Below, piece after piece: positions 1-9,710 of a DNA stretch of 64,000 nucleotides. Source of the stretch: Mangrovibacter plantisponsor (GTDB taxonomy: Bacteria; Pseudomonadota; Gammaproteobacteria; Enterobacterales; Enterobacteriaceae); assembly GCF_003182475.1 (NCBI RefSeq), contig NZ_QGTS01000013.1, positions 1 to 64,000 of the forward strand, given 5' to 3'. The notes under the pieces were generated by a model that had not been told where the DNA came from, made no database searches, and saw only the letters and a list, made by a program, of their open reading frames with translations. The position numbers and the translations under genes were made by a program. The stretch's first letter is position 1. Every line of letters starts with the position of its first letter.

Positions 1-95
1 CTCTTTAAGACTTGATAATTTTTAGCGTCTTTCGACGTTAAGATATCAGTGCTTATGAGTGCCCACACAGATTGTCTGATAAATTGTTAAAGAGC
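1..95 (-). other. 5' leader of an rRNA operon with boxA
   Basis: Read on the minus strand this is the leader that precedes 16S rRNA in enterobacterial rrn operons. The antitermination boxA (GCTCTTTAACAA) is at 84-95, followed by the conserved stretch ending near TGTGTGGGCACTC. A boxB-like hairpin (GCCACC/GGTGGC) lies just upstream at 99-119. By comparison with the E. coli rrnB leader, mature 16S should begin several tens of bases beyond the left edge, so no rRNA gene is in the window. In E. coli rrnB likewise follows btuB-murI. Confidence 0.88.
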
Positions 96-130
96 GTTGC
101 CACCGTATTTCCGGGTGGCGCGGGCTGCGT

Positions 131-158
131 ATATTACGCTTTCCCGCTGCAGAGTCAA
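131..158 (-). promoter_or_regulatory. rrn P2 promoter
   Basis: Minus-strand -35 TTGACT (153-158) and -10 TAATAT (131-136) are 16 bp apart, inside a block that closely resembles E. coli rrn P2. It lies about 100 bp downstream of P1, as expected for the constitutive second promoter. Confidence 0.88.
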
Positions 159-228
159 GCATTTATTTTCACTTAACTTTGCCTGACAGGCCAGTTTGTT
201 TGCCGTTGTGCCGTGTCAGTGGAGGCGC

Positions 229-290
229 ATTATAGGGCCTAATCTGAAGCTGGCAAGCCCTGTTTTGCAAAAATTTTATCAACCGTTGTT
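229..290 (-). promoter_or_regulatory. rrn P1 promoter with AT-rich UP element
   Basis: Minus-strand -35 TTGCCA (251-256) and -10 TATAAT (229-234) have the 16-bp spacing typical of rRNA P1 promoters. A GC-rich discriminator (GCGCC) follows the -10, the feature that makes P1 sensitive to ppGpp/DksA. The A/T-rich stretch 257-290 is in the UP-element position. It fills the gap beside the murI stop codon. Confidence 0.88.
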
Positions 291-293
291 TTT

Positions 294-1160
294 TTACTCA
301 ATTGGAGATAAAAGCGGCAATACTTCAAGCTTTTGGAACCCATAACGAGATAAAACGGGCATTAAACAAGCAGTTTCCGGCGTGAGTGCCATACAGTAAG
401 CAATATTCTCATCCGTTGACTTAGCATCTGGCGCTTCATGCTCTAATAGCCAGGCGGTTCTTCTTGCTATTGCCGCACCAGAATCAATCAAACGCGTACC
501 TTCCGGTAATACCTGGGCCAGCTCTTCTTGTAACAAAGGGAAATGAGTACACCCGAGCACAACGGTGTCTGGCGGCTCAGCCATTTTTAACCACGGGCGC
601 AAGATATGGCGCAGTTCATCAAGGGATACGGGTTGGCCATGTAATTTATGTTCAGCCAGTTCAACCAGTTCGGCAGACCCCAGCATTTCAATACGGCATT
701 CATGAGCAAAACGGTCAATCAGTTCACGCGTATACGCCCTGCGGACGGTCCCACGGGTTGCCAGTAGGCCCACAACCCCGTTTGCTGTCAGGCGCGCGGC
801 TGGCTTAATAGCAGGAACCACTCCCACTACGGGGAAAGCGAATTTTTCACGTAATGCGGGCAGAGAAACAGTACTTGCGGTATTGCACGCAATAACAGTC
901 AGGGCAAGCGGAGTGCGTTTCTGGACGGCAGTAACAATGCTGACGACACGCTCAACGACAAACTCCTCACTTTTTTCACCGTAAGGGAAAGCGACGTTAT
1001 CGAAAGCGTAGATGTAATGGAGATCCGGTAGAAGATGCCGGATCTCATCATAAACAGATAACCCACCGACCCCGGAATCAAAAACAAGGACGGTGGGTCT
1101 TGCATCAGAAGGTGTAGCTGCCAGACAAGTAGTACTCTCGTCCTGCAGTTTGGTAGCCAT
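294..1160 (-). CDS. murI: glutamate racemase
   Basis: MurI interconverts L- and D-glutamate to supply D-Glu for peptidoglycan in the cytoplasm. The 288-residue protein matches the E. coli enzyme (about 285 aa) along its length. The substrate loop DSGVGG starts at D28, and the two catalytic cysteines lie in ACNTAS (C92) and GCTHFPLL (C204). The N-terminal extension before residue 20 is the E. coli-type one linked to UDP-MurNAc-Ala activation. Its start codon lies inside the end of btuB (56-bp overlap), so the two are probably translated from one mRNA. An rRNA operon follows downstream, as in E. coli rrnB. Confidence 0.97.
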   Translation of the reverse strand: MATKLQDESTTCLAATPSDARPTVLVFDSGVGGLSVYDEIRHLLPDLHYIYAFDNVAFPYGEKSEEFVVERVVSIVTAVQKRTPLALTVIACNTASTVSLPALREKFAFPVVGVVPAIKPAARLTANGVVGLLATRGTVRRAYTRELIDRFAHECRIEMLGSAELVELAEHKLHGQPVSLDELRHILRPWLKMAEPPDTVVLGCTHFPLLQEELAQVLPEGTRLIDSGAAIARRTAWLLEHEAPDAKSTDENIAYCMALTPETACLMPVLSRYGFQKLEVLPLLSPIE

Positions 1161-2973
1161 AAGCTGTCTCGTAATTTTTATCGAACAGGTTTGCTATTTT
1201 ACCACGAACTGTCAGATGGGAGGTCACTGGATACGATGCAGCAATATCAACCGTGCTATAACTCGGCAAAATTTGTTGTGACGGATTGTAATCGGACGAA
1301 TTATTGTCATAACGTTTTCCATAGTATTGCCATGATACATCCATACCTACATCAAACATCGTCCAGTCCAACTGGTATTTAGCCTGCCGTTTAGCACGAC
1401 GAGCAAGAACCTCACCATTCTGGTCATTACGAGGGTCCATATACTGCAGCGTTACACGGTGGGTAAAAATGCCAGTATCAACACTGCCCGTCCATTCAAT
1501 GCCTTTTATTGTTGCCGAATCAATATTGGCATAGGCACCGTCATAGGTTACCGGGTCAGTGTAATAGGTAATGAGGTTACGAATTTCTTCACGATATGCT
1601 GACAAACGCCAGTCAACAGGCCCACTTAACCCTTCCAGGCCAAACTCCCACTGGCGAGATTCTTCAGGTTTGAGGTCAGGGTTCGCAGCAATGCCAAAAC
1701 GAGTCGATCCAAACTCTTGGCCAAGCGAAGGAGCCAGGAACGCAGTACCATAAGAAACAGATGCACGATACCCGTCAACGAATTCCCACCCTAATGCACT
1801 TTGCCAGGTGCTATGCCAGCCAAGCTGCTCATCATGATCGCTACGCCCGGATGCCTCGAGAGTAAAATCACCAACCTGCTGCTGTCCGGTCAGGTAGATA
1901 CCGGTGTTATCTCGCTTATAAGTGTCAGAAACCGTGGTATCTGAAGAACGCAGGCGCTGTTGTTGCCAGTCAACGCCAGCACTCACCGAACCGTGTCCAA
2001 CAACAATATTATTTCCCCATTGAATATTGCGTTGCTCTATTTGGTCCAGAGAGGTGCCATCGTTATAGCGCCCATAAATACTGCTGTAATTGTAATCTTT
2101 TTCTTTCTGATAGCTGGCAATAAGTTGCGAGGAGTATATCCCTGAGTTGAAGTGCATCCCTGCATCAAAAGAGCGGCTATAAAGCTGTTCTTCATCCGCA
2201 CTGTATGCCGCACTATATGGCGCACTACCTAAATCGTAATCGGTGTTATTGCTATAGCCATATCCACGAATAAAACCATCAAGATTCTCGTTGAACTGGT
2301 GCTGTAAGCCGCCCCAGAAAGATTTACTACGCCAGCCATCACGGTCATTATCATGAGACCAGGTTGAGCCAGGCTGCACATTAAAGCCTTTAGTACTCTG
2401 ATATGAGCCAGCAAGTGTAGCGACTGTATTATCAAAACGTTGGCGCCAGGCACCATCATACTGCTGAAAACCTTTTGACCCCGTCCCTACATTAATTTGA
2501 GATTTCGCATTGTCATCCTGGGTAATAATATTAATTACCCCACCAATTGCACCAGAGCCATAAACCGATGACCGTGGCCCACGGATATATTCAACACGTT
2601 GAACCAGAGATAGTGGAATTTGGTTGAAATCAACAGTATTTGAAATTCCTGGGCGAGCTACCGGAACACCATCAATCAAAACCAGAACATGGCTGGCACT
2701 GGTCCCCCGAATATACATAGAGGACGTTTGCCCCATACCACCATATTGAGCGATATCCACACCGGGTAAGCGACGCATCACATCATTCAGTGTTTTCGCC
2801 TGCCATTTATTAATTTCTTCTCTTGTAATGACTTCAGTCGGTGCCAGCACACTACTCACAGGCTGCTGAAAACGGCTGGCCGTTACGACCATGGTATTGG
2901 ATTGATTGTCTTGCGACCAGGCAGAAAAAGCCGTGACAGAAGCGGCTGTCAGCAGCGAGAGTTTTTTTATCAT
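1105..2973 (-). CDS. btuB: TonB-dependent vitamin B12 outer-membrane receptor
   Basis: BtuB imports cobalamins across the outer membrane using TonB energy, and also serves as a receptor for colicins and phages. The protein (about 622 aa from the second of two adjacent ATGs) has a signal peptide ending SAWSQ, a TonB box near TMVVTAS, a plug domain with LPGVDIAQYGG and RGPRSSVYGSGAIGGVINI, and a 22-strand barrel region ending in SYTF with the terminal Phe needed for barrel assembly. A slightly longer start at 2988 is possible. Expression should be controlled by the cobalamin riboswitch just upstream. It is a little longer than E. coli BtuB (614 aa), with the differences in surface-loop regions. 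Confidence 0.96.
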   Translation of the reverse strand: MIKKLSLLTAASVTAFSAWSQDNQSNTMVVTASRFQQPVSSVLAPTEVITREEINKWQAKTLNDVMRRLPGVDIAQYGGMGQTSSMYIRGTSASHVLVLIDGVPVARPGISNTVDFNQIPLSLVQRVEYIRGPRSSVYGSGAIGGVINIITQDDNAKSQINVGTGSKGFQQYDGAWRQRFDNTVATLAGSYQSTKGFNVQPGSTWSHDNDRDGWRSKSFWGGLQHQFNENLDGFIRGYGYSNNTDYDLGSAPYSAAYSADEEQLYSRSFDAGMHFNSGIYSSQLIASYQKEKDYNYSSIYGRYNDGTSLDQIEQRNIQWGNNIVVGHGSVSAGVDWQQQRLRSSDTTVSDTYKRDNTGIYLTGQQQVGDFTLEASGRSDHDEQLGWHSTWQSALGWEFVDGYRASVSYGTAFLAPSLGQEFGSTRFGIAANPDLKPEESRQWEFGLEGLSGPVDWRLSAYREEIRNLITYYTDPVTYDGAYANIDSATIKGIEWTGSVDTGIFTHRVTLQYMDPRNDQNGEVLARRAKRQAKYQLDWTMFDVGMDVSWQYYGKRYDNNSSDYNPSQQILPSYSTVDIAASYPVTSHLTVRGKIANLFDKNYETAYGYQTAGREYYLSGSYTF

Positions 2974-2999
2974 CATTAAAATAAGCATCCGGAGATTCT

Positions 3000-3232
3000 T
3001 AAGGATGCCGCAGGCTCACTCCATAGCACGCGATGAGTGATCAATTGCGACGTGTATCCGGCAGGTCTTCGGGCTTAATGGTTTTACATGGATGAAAACT
3101 TCCCACCTGAATTCTGTTTAATGCAGAAAATAAGCAGTGTTTGCGATAAACGCCATCATCCAACCAACTATTACCGCTGCGCGTCAGCTCCAGATTTACA
3201 CTGGATTCCCTTTTAACTCACGGAGGCCGGAA
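3000..3232 (-). promoter_or_regulatory. cobalamin (adenosylcobalamin) riboswitch of btuB
   Basis: On the minus strand this leader contains the highly conserved B12 box (AAGCCCGAAGACCTGCC, about 3059-3076). Upstream is the P3/P4 core with GGGAATCCAGTG...CTGGAGCTGACGCGCAGCGGTAA, in the same order as the E. coli btuB leader. The sequence after the B12 box (ACGTCGCAATTGATCACTCAT) leads into the region around the btuB start. No U-tract terminator is visible, so control of translation, as in E. coli, is more likely than termination. Confidence 0.93.
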
Positions 3233-3361
3233 AATGCATGCTACATTCGCCCTATATAGATGTCCAGACTTCCGAAAATTGAATTTGATAATAACGGGGC
3301 TGGACAATACGCCACCATTCCCTACAATCCCCCGCGTAATTTCTTATTCAGGACAGCAGGT

Positions 3362-4462
3362 ATGACCCCCGAACATCTCCCGACAGAACAGTATGACGCT
3401 CAACTGGCTGAAAAAGTGTCTCGCCTTAAAGCGATGATGGCCGCTTTTGCAGCGCCGGATGTAGAGGTGTTTCGCTCGCCGGTCAGCCACTACCGCATGC
3501 GGGCCGAATTCCGGGTCTGGCATGAAGGTGATGATCTTTATCATATTATTTTCGACCAACAAACCCGCCAGCGCATCCGGGTAGACAGTTTTCCGGCAGC
3601 AAGCGAGCTGATTAATGCACTGATGGTTGCTGTACTGGATGCCGTGCGCGCTCAACCCGTGCTGCGCAAGAAGTTATTTCAACTGGACTACTTATCCACA
3701 CTGAGTGGTCAGGCAGTTGTCTCTTTACTGTATCACCGTGCGCTGGATGACGAGTGGCGTGCTGCGGCAACGCAACTGCGCGATACTCTGCGAGCACAGG
3801 GTTTCAATGTGCATCTGATTGGGCGGGCAACAAAAACAAAAATCATGCTCGACCAGGACTTTGTGGATGAAACGCTGCCTGTGGCCGGGAAACCAATGGT
3901 TTACCGCCAGGTGGAAAATAGCTTCACCCAGCCAAATGCAGCCATGAACATTCAAATGCTGGAATGGGCACTGAACGTGACTCAGGGCGCGACCGGGGAT
4001 TTACTGGAGCTTTATTGCGGTAACGGGAATTTTTCACTGGCGCTGGCACGTAACTTCGACCGGGTACTCGCAACCGAAATCGCCAAGCCGTCGGTTGCGG
4101 CTGCACAGTACAACATTGCGGCAAACCATATCGATAATGTACAAATTATCCGGATGTCTGCAGAAGAATTTACCCAGGCCATGCAAGGTGCCCGGGCATT
4201 TAACCGCCTGGAAGGTATTGATTTACAAAGCTATCAGTGTAATACCATTTTTGTCGATCCGCCGCGTAGCGGATTAGATGATGAAACACTGAAAATGGTG
4301 CAGACTTACCCGCAGGTTTTGTATATTTCCTGCAACCCGGAAACCTTATGCAATAACCTGCAAACCCTTTCCCAAACGCACCACATTTCACGCCTGGCAC
4401 TGTTTGATCAGTTCCCTTATACCCATCATATGGAATGTGGCGTATTGCTCCGCAAAAAATAA
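3362..4462 (+). CDS. trmA: tRNA (uracil-5-)-methyltransferase
   Basis: TrmA uses S-adenosylmethionine to make m5U54 (ribothymidine) in the T-loop of tRNAs, and has tRNA chaperone activity. From the ATG at 3362 the product is 366 aa, the E. coli length, beginning [11 protein letters not shown]; the reading frame stays open upstream to 3260, but that extension has no counterpart in the family. Visible motifs are the SAM-binding [15 protein letters not shown], the DPPRSG motif, and the nucleophile in ISCNPETL (Cys324 by E. coli numbering). It is divergent from btuB and followed by a bidirectional terminator. Confidence 0.96.
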   Translation: MTPEHLPTEQYDAQLAEKVSRLKAMMAAFAAPDVEVFRSPVSHYRMRAEFRVWHEGDDLYHIIFDQQTRQRIRVDSFPAASELINALMVAVLDAVRAQPVLRKKLFQLDYLSTLSGQAVVSLLYHRALDDEWRAAATQLRDTLRAQGFNVHLIGRATKTKIMLDQDFVDETLPVAGKPMVYRQVENSFTQPNAAMNIQMLEWALNVTQGATGDLLELYCGNGNFSLALARNFDRVLATEIAKPSVAAAQYNIAANHIDNVQIIRMSAEEFTQAMQGARAFNRLEGIDLQSYQCNTIFVDPPRSGLDDETLKMVQTYPQVLYISCNPETLCNNLQTLSQTHHISRLALFDQFPYTHHMECGVLLRKK

Positions 4463-4472
4463 GCACACCAAC

Positions 4473-4499
4473 AAAAAAGGCGCATCAGCGCCTTTTTTA
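4473..4499. terminator. bidirectional terminator between trmA and yijD
   Basis: Stem GGCGC/GCGCC with loop ATCA is flanked by an A-tract on the left and a T-tract on the right, so it can end trmA transcripts and also fabR-yijD transcripts arriving from the other side. Confidence 0.85.
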
Positions 4500-4516
4500 T
4501 TACCTGAAGCAGGTTA

Positions 4517-4870
4517 TTAGCTGTTTTCGCTGCGCGCACGCAGTTTGTAAAAAATCCAAAACAGCAACACAACAGACAGCACTGATGGCAGGAAATTAGA
4601 ACCAATTGACGGGTATTCAGCACGCACTACTGCACTGTATACCAACACGCCCAGGATAAAGCAGGCGGCGGCAATCCCCGGTAACCCTTCAGGCATAGTA
4701 CGATTTTGGTAACGTTGATGCAGGCAATACACCGCCAGCACCAGAGATATTATGGGAAACAGGGAAAATGGTACAATTGAACTAAACAGCGCTGAACACG
4801 CGCCATTAATGGACAAACCGGCGATGAGCGCCAGTAGCAGAGTCGCTTTTTCTTGACCAGGTTGTTTCAT
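4517..4870 (-). CDS. yijD: YijD family inner-membrane protein (DUF1422)
   Basis: A 117-residue membrane protein matching E. coli YijD (about 119 aa) in size and in its place after fabR. About four hydrophobic helices can be seen (roughly residues 9-30, 32-50, 66-86 and 93-110) with charged ends. No function is established. Only 10 bp separate it from the fabR stop codon, so the two are almost certainly co-transcribed; a role near the membrane lipids sensed by FabR is only an inference from that. Confidence 0.9.
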   Translation of the reverse strand: MKQPGQEKATLLLALIAGLSINGACSALFSSIVPFSLFPIISLVLAVYCLHQRYQNRTMPEGLPGIAAACFILGVLVYSAVVRAEYPSIGSNFLPSVLSVVLLFWIFYKLRARSENS

Positions 4871-4880
4871 TGCTCGTCCT

Positions 4881-5516
4881 TCACTCCTCGGAATGTTGTG
4901 CCATCTTTTCTTGTTCGCGGCGATACCAGTAGTAAGCCCCTTTAGAAATCATACGCAACTGTAACACCAGGCGCTCTTCAAGCTGCCGCCGTTGGTCTAT
5001 ATCGACATCCAGAGCTTCAGCACCCGCACTGAACACAATCGTGACCATTGCTTCTGCCTGTGCCTCTGTAAATGACCGCGGCATACGATTTTCGAGTTCT
5101 AAATAATCCGCAAGTTCCGCAATAAAATGTTGGATCTCGCGGGCAACCGCTGCCCTGAACGCAGCAGAAGTTCCCGAACGTTCGCGGAGAAGAAGGCGGA
5201 ATGCATTGGGGTTGTTGCCGATAAACTCCATAAAGGTGGATACCGATGTCCGAATAACACTCCCACCACGGGCAATACGTTGCCTGGCCTGCCGCATCAA
5301 CTGACGCAGCATAAGGCCACTCTCGTCAACCATCGTCAGCCCCAGTTCATCAACATCACGAAAATGCCGATAAAACGACGTGGGCGCAATACCAGCTTCA
5401 CGTGCAACTTCACGTAAACTCAGGCTGGCAAAACTACGCTCAGCACTCAACTGGCTGAATGCAGCCTCGATTAACGAACGGCGAGTACGTTCTTTTTGTT
5501 GCGCTCTTACACCCAT
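4881..5516 (-). CDS. fabR: TetR-family repressor of unsaturated fatty acid synthesis
   Basis: FabR represses fabB and fabA in response to the ratio of unsaturated to saturated acyl thioesters. The 211-aa product is nearly collinear with E. coli FabR (about 215 aa) and differs mainly at the extreme C-terminus. The TetR helix-turn-helix is at about residues 33-52 ([20 protein letters not shown]). I chose the second of two adjacent ATGs because family members start MGVRAQQK. It is divergent from sthA across a 197-bp region and precedes yijD. Confidence 0.94.
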   Translation of the reverse strand: MGVRAQQKERTRRSLIEAAFSQLSAERSFASLSLREVAREAGIAPTSFYRHFRDVDELGLTMVDESGLMLRQLMRQARQRIARGGSVIRTSVSTFMEFIGNNPNAFRLLLRERSGTSAAFRAAVAREIQHFIAELADYLELENRMPRSFTEAQAEAMVTIVFSAGAEALDVDIDQRRQLEERLVLQLRMISKGAYYWYRREQEKMAQHSEE

Positions 5517-5634
5517 CATGGTCGCCTGAATCCTTCTACTCCTTGTGGCACTATACCAGAGAATCGAACCTGCTGACTTGTCCAGGATTGTGACTGATTG
5601 TTTATATGGGCAATATTACGTCAGAATAAAATTC

Positions 5635-5652
5635 ACCCAATCTATATTGGGT
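5635..5652. promoter_or_regulatory. inverted repeat in the fabR-sthA intergenic region
   Basis: ACCCAA-TCTATA-TTGGGT is a perfect 6-bp inverted repeat with a 6-bp AT spacer, placed between the two divergent start codons and about 60 bp before sthA. It has the form of an operator, but I cannot assign it to a regulator. Confidence 0.35.
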
Positions 5653-5713
5653 TATTGTCCCATGAATGTTACTATCATGTTGCTCTAATGTATAAAAATA
5701 GGTAAGCCTTACC

Positions 5714-7114
5714 ATGCCACATTCCTACGATTATGACGTAATAGTAATTGGGTCCGGCCCTGGCGGCGAAGGTGCTGCAATGGGTCTGGTGAAACAAGGG
5801 GCCAGAGTCGCCGTCGTTGAGCGATATCATAATGTCGGCGGTGGATGTACCCACTGGGGCACCATCCCGTCGAAAGCGCTCCGTCACGCAGTCAGCCGTA
5901 TTATCGAATTCAACCAAAACCCACTGTATAGCGACCACTCCCGACTTCTGCGCTCATCCTTCGCTGATATACTGAACCACACTGAAAATGTTATTAGCCA
6001 ACAAACCAGCATGCGCCAGGGGTTCTACGAACGTAACCACTGTGAAATTCACCAGGGTAATGCGTCGTTTGTCGATGAGCATACACTTGAGCTTGAATAT
6101 CATGACGGTACCATCGAGCAGATAACAACAGAAAAATTTGTTATTGCCTGTGGTTCCCGGCCTTATCGCCCACAGGATGTTGATTTCTCCCATCCGCGAA
6201 TCTACGACAGTGACTCCATCCTCAATCTGCACCATGAGCCGAAGCATGTCATTATTTATGGCGCGGGTGTGATTGGTTGTGAATATGCCTCAATTTTCCG
6301 GGGAATGAACGTCAAGGTTGACCTGATCAACACCCGTGACAGGTTGCTGGCATTTCTGGATCAGGAGATGTCAGATTCGCTTTCTTATCACTTCTGGAAT
6401 AGTGGTGTTGTTATTCGCCACAACGAAGAGTACGAGCGAATTGAAGGTGTTGATGATGGTGTGATTGTCCACCTTAAATCCGGTAAGAAAGTCAAAGCCG
6501 ATTGCCTGCTGTATGCCAACGGGCGCACGGGTAACACTGATTCACTGGCGATTGAGAATGTTGGGTTAGAAGCGGACAGCAGAGGGTTGCTGAAAGTAAA
6601 CAGTATGTACCAAACTGCACAACCCCATATTTACGCAGTGGGGGATGTGATTGGTTACCCAAGCCTTGCATCTGCTGCCTATGACCAGGGGCGTATCGCG
6701 GCTCAGGCTATTATTAAAGGTGAAGCATCCGCACACCTGGTTGAAGATATCCCAACGGGAATTTATACCATTCCGGAAATCAGTTCGGTAGGTAAAACAG
6801 AACAACAGCTAACAGCAATGAAAGTGCCGTATGAAGTGGGCCGGGCACAGTTTAAACACCTGGCACGGGCGCAAATTGTTGGGATGAATGTTGGCACCCT
6901 GAAGATTCTCTTTCACCGCGAAACGAAAGAAATCCTGGGGATACACTGTTTTGGAGAGCGTGCCGCAGAGATTATTCATATCGGCCAGGCAATCATGGAA
7001 CAGAAAGGTGGTGGTAACACGATAGAGTACTTTGTTAACACCACCTTTAACTACCCGACCATGGCAGAAGCTTACCGGGTAGCAGCGCTGAACGGCTTAA
7101 ACCGCCTGTTTTAG
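5714..7114 (+). CDS. sthA: soluble pyridine nucleotide transhydrogenase
   Basis: SthA (UdhA) is a soluble flavoprotein that transfers hydride between NADPH and NAD+, mainly to re-oxidise excess NADPH. The 466-aa length equals that of E. coli. The FAD-binding GSGPGGEG starts at residue 13, and the NAD(P)-binding [11 protein letters not shown] lies mid-protein. Like other SthA proteins, the disulfide-reductase motif is degenerate: C45 is kept but the second cysteine position is T50 ([14 protein letters not shown]), so it is not a dithiol reductase. Its 3' end overlaps the convergent oxyR gene by 18 bp, with no terminator between them. Confidence 0.97.
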   Translation: MPHSYDYDVIVIGSGPGGEGAAMGLVKQGARVAVVERYHNVGGGCTHWGTIPSKALRHAVSRIIEFNQNPLYSDHSRLLRSSFADILNHTENVISQQTSMRQGFYERNHCEIHQGNASFVDEHTLELEYHDGTIEQITTEKFVIACGSRPYRPQDVDFSHPRIYDSDSILNLHHEPKHVIIYGAGVIGCEYASIFRGMNVKVDLINTRDRLLAFLDQEMSDSLSYHFWNSGVVIRHNEEYERIEGVDDGVIVHLKSGKKVKADCLLYANGRTGNTDSLAIENVGLEADSRGLLKVNSMYQTAQPHIYAVGDVIGYPSLASAAYDQGRIAAQAIIKGEASAHLVEDIPTGIYTIPEISSVGKTEQQLTAMKVPYEVGRAQFKHLARAQIVGMNVGTLKILFHRETKEILGIHCFGERAAEIIHIGQAIMEQKGGGNTIEYFVNTTFNYPTMAEAYRVAALNGLNRLF

Positions 7115-8014
7115 CGCACTGTCGAAGTGACCAGCCATCTGTTTACGGATGGCTTCCGCCAGCTGTTCATAACGGCTGCGCAGCGGTGAGCCGGGGCGAT
7201 ATACCAGGCCAATTGTCCTGCGAGGTTCAGGTTTATAGCACGGCAGATAAACCACGCCATCACGGCGTTTTTCGTGAGGAACCGCGAGGGCTGGCAGTAA
7301 TGTAATACCGCTGCCAGCCGCAACCATATTACGCAGGGTTTCAAGACTGGTTGCCCGGAAGTGCGTATCTTCATCGGCACCGGCTTCAAAACAGAACCCC
7401 ATTGCCTGGTCACGCAGGCAATGCCCGTCTTCCAGCATCAACAATTTCTCGCCAGACAAATCGGACATCGGTACACGGTCACGATCAGCCCATGGGTGCC
7501 CTTCATAAATGGCCAGCAGCATCGGCTCATCGAACAGTGGAACTTCAATAAAAGCTTCACTTTCCTTCACTAACGCAAGGATAGCGCAGTCCAGTTTTCC
7601 ACTATCAAGTTGCGCAAGCAACTGATGGGTTTGGGCCTCATGCAGGTACATTTCCAGTTTTGGAAAAGCCTGGTGAAGCGCCGGAATAATGTGGGGCAGG
7701 AGGTATGGCCCTACAGTAGGTATCAGGCCGATATGCAATGGCCCTGACATTGTCTCTCCCTGCTGGCTTGCCATTTCCTTGAGCACTTTCACTTCACGCA
7801 ATACCGTGCGGGCCTGGTCCACCAGCAGCAAGCCTGCCTGAGTGAATAAGACTTTACGGCTGGTACGCTCCAGCAACATCACACCCAGTTCATCTTCCAG
7901 CTTACGAATTTGCCCACTTAACGTAGGCTGGCTGACATGGCAGGCATCGGCAGCACGACGAAAATGGCGGTGTTCGGCTAACGCGACTAGATATTCCAGA
8001 TCACGAATGTTCAT
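7097..8014 (-). CDS. oxyR: hydrogen-peroxide-sensing LysR-type regulator
   Basis: OxyR activates the peroxide regulon (katG, ahpCF, dps, oxyS) when H2O2 joins two cysteines in a disulfide. The 305-aa product has the E. coli length. The N-terminal LysR helix-turn-helix is near residues 18-37 ([20 protein letters not shown]), and the sensing pair is in [12 protein letters not shown] (C199 and C208 by E. coli numbering). It is transcribed away from oxyS, with a shared control region where OxyR represses its own gene and activates oxyS. Confidence 0.98.
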   Translation of the reverse strand: MNIRDLEYLVALAEHRHFRRAADACHVSQPTLSGQIRKLEDELGVMLLERTSRKVLFTQAGLLLVDQARTVLREVKVLKEMASQQGETMSGPLHIGLIPTVGPYLLPHIIPALHQAFPKLEMYLHEAQTHQLLAQLDSGKLDCAILALVKESEAFIEVPLFDEPMLLAIYEGHPWADRDRVPMSDLSGEKLLMLEDGHCLRDQAMGFCFEAGADEDTHFRATSLETLRNMVAAGSGITLLPALAVPHEKRRDGVVYLPCYKPEPRRTIGLVYRPGSPLRSRYEQLAEAIRKQMAGHFDSALKQAV

Positions 8015-8047
8015 TCATCTCCCTCCGGGGCCACGATAGCCCTTGGC

Positions 8048-8101
8048 GATAGATAGAATAGCAATCAGCGATTATCCCTATCAAGCATCTTTTGCCATAA
8101 T
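8048..8101 (+). promoter_or_regulatory. OxyR operator and oxyS promoter
   Basis: The divergent oxyR-oxyS region carries ATAG/CTAT-type half-sites spaced about one helical turn apart (ATAG at 8050, ATAGC near 8058, GATT and CTAT near 8070-8083), the pattern bound by the OxyR tetramer. A -10-like CATAAT follows at 8096-8101, with no good -35, as expected for an OxyR-activated promoter. Confidence 0.7.
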
Positions 8102-8107
8102 GCCTCT

Positions 8108-8219
8108 CACAGCAGCAAAGCACGTGAAATGACCCTCACTTATTGCTGCGACCAGAGATTCTCTCTGACATGAAAAAGCCAACGTGAACGTTTAGCGGAC
8201 AGTAATGTCCGCTTTTTTT
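8108..8219 (+). ncRNA. oxyS: OxyS oxidative-stress small RNA
   Basis: OxyS is an Hfq-binding sRNA induced by peroxide that represses fhlA, rpoS and other mRNAs. The 3' part matches E. coli OxyS: AAGCCAACGTGAAC followed by the terminator hairpin AGCGGAC/GTCCGCT and eight Ts. The 5' part has diverged but can still form a first stem (GCAGCAA 8111-8117 with TTGCTGC 8143-8149). The start is inferred from the -10 at 8096-8101 and the E. coli length (109 nt). Position opposite oxyR supports the call. Confidence 0.88.
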
Positions 8220-8262
8220 TGCCTGTTTAACACACACCGGTTCCTGGTTTGGTTCGGGGCAC

Positions 8263-8286
8263 AAAAAAGCCCGACCAAAGCCGGGC
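8263..8286 (-). terminator. terminator of the argCBGH operon
   Basis: On the minus strand a GCCCG/CGGGC stem is followed by six Ts, 20 bp after the argH stop codon. Confidence 0.8.
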
Positions 8287-8306
8287 GCTAAAGGAGCAAA
8301 CAAAGA

Positions 8307-9680
8307 TTAAACTAAACGCTGTTTCGCTTCTGCAATTGCCAGTGAGACCTGTGCGGGAGAAACACCGCCTTTGGCTGCACGTTTATCCAGGCAAGATTGC
8401 AGAGATAAAATGGGGTAGACATCCTCACCAATAGTGGCACTGAATTTTTGTAATTCCACCAGTGGTAAGGCTTCCAGCGCTTTACCCTGACGAATGGCTT
8501 CAACCACCGCTTCACCTACAATGTGGTGAGCTTCACGGAATGGCACACCTTTCGCAACCAGGTAATCAGCCAACTCTGTCGCATTCGCATAACCCTGCTC
8601 TGCTGCTTCCTGGCAACGCGGGCGTTTCACCTGAATGCCGTCCAGTACCAGCGCCGCCATATGCAGGCAATCCAGCCAGGTATCCAGTGCGTCAAACAGG
8701 CCTTCTTTGTCTTCCTGCATGTCTTTGTTGTAGGCCAGCGGTAACCCCTTCAGGGTCATCATCATGCCGGTCAATGCACCCTGAACACGGCCACACTTGC
8801 CACGAATCAGCTCCAGTGCATCCGGGTTCTTTTTCTGCGGCATCAACGAAGAACCGGAAGTAACACGGTCAGACAGTTCAACAAAACCAGCTTCGCCAGT
8901 ATTAAAGAAGATAAGGTCTTCAGCGAAACGCGACAAATGCACCATGCCAATAGATGCGCCAGACAGCAACTCCAGCACATGGTCACGGTCGGAAACGCTG
9001 TCGAGACTGTTGCGTGTTGCACTGGCAAAGCCAAGCCACCCGGCCAGTTGTTCGCGATCAATCTCATAAGCAGTACCGGCCAGTGCACCACATCCCAGCG
9101 GGCTGACGTCAAGGCGCTTTAATGCATCCTGCAGGCGGCTTTCATCACGCGCCAGCATTTCGACATAAGCCAGGCACCAGTGGGCGAACGTAACAGGTTG
9201 GGCACGTTGCAAATGGGTATAACCCGGCATAACGGCATCCTGATTAGCTTCAGCCGTTTCTACCAGCGCTTTTTGCAGTTCACGGCTGGCACTGAGCAGA
9301 TAAGTAATCTGGGATTTACACCAGAGTTTTAAATCAGTTGCGACCTGGTCATTACGGCTACGCCCGGTGTGAAGTTTTTTACCCAGTTGGCCTACTTTCT
9401 CGATAAGTTTGCCTTCCACCCAGCTGTGAATATCTTCAGCATCACTGGTCAGGATTGCTTCCGGCGACGCCTGAACTTCTTCCAGAAGAACGTTGAGTGC
9501 GGCTTCCAGTTGCAGTTGTTCATCTGCAGTCAGCACACCAACAGTGACCAACGCTTTAGACCAGGCGACAGAACCCACAATATCCTGCTCAGCCAGCCGA
9601 TAATCAAAGCGTAATGAGTCGTTAAACTGCTTAAACCGTTGATCTGCTGCCTGAGTAAAACGCCCGCCCCAAAGTGCCAT
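8307..9680 (-). CDS. argH: argininosuccinate lyase
   Basis: ArgH splits argininosuccinate into arginine and fumarate, the last step of arginine synthesis. From the ATG at 9680 (MALWGGRF, preceded by GGAGCGG) it is 457 aa, the E. coli length; the open frame extends 15 codons upstream without family support. The fumarase/aspartase signature [11 protein letters not shown] is at about residues 276-287. It is last in argC-argB-argG-argH. A strong terminator-like hairpin separates it from argG, so its expression may be lower than, or partly uncoupled from, that of the upstream genes. Confidence 0.97.
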   Translation of the reverse strand: MALWGGRFTQAADQRFKQFNDSLRFDYRLAEQDIVGSVAWSKALVTVGVLTADEQLQLEAALNVLLEEVQASPEAILTSDAEDIHSWVEGKLIEKVGQLGKKLHTGRSRNDQVATDLKLWCKSQITYLLSASRELQKALVETAEANQDAVMPGYTHLQRAQPVTFAHWCLAYVEMLARDESRLQDALKRLDVSPLGCGALAGTAYEIDREQLAGWLGFASATRNSLDSVSDRDHVLELLSGASIGMVHLSRFAEDLIFFNTGEAGFVELSDRVTSGSSLMPQKKNPDALELIRGKCGRVQGALTGMMMTLKGLPLAYNKDMQEDKEGLFDALDTWLDCLHMAALVLDGIQVKRPRCQEAAEQGYANATELADYLVAKGVPFREAHHIVGEAVVEAIRQGKALEALPLVELQKFSATIGEDVYPILSLQSCLDKRAAKGGVSPAQVSLAIAEAKQRLV

Positions 9681-9710
9681 AATCCGCTCCGTAATACATG
9701 AATCCTGTTT

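Noticed and set aside
1-95. Start of 16S rRNA inside the window
   Set aside because: The leader is recognisable, but the 16S 5' sequence (AAATTGAAGAGTTTGATC) is not reached before the left edge.
1105-1160. murI-btuB overlap as a fusion or frameshift error
   Set aside because: The 56-bp overlap in different frames is the normal enterobacterial arrangement and both proteins are full length.
3260-3361. N-terminal extension of trmA
   Set aside because: It would overlap the divergent promoter region and has no equivalent in the family; the start at 3362 gives the usual 366 aa.
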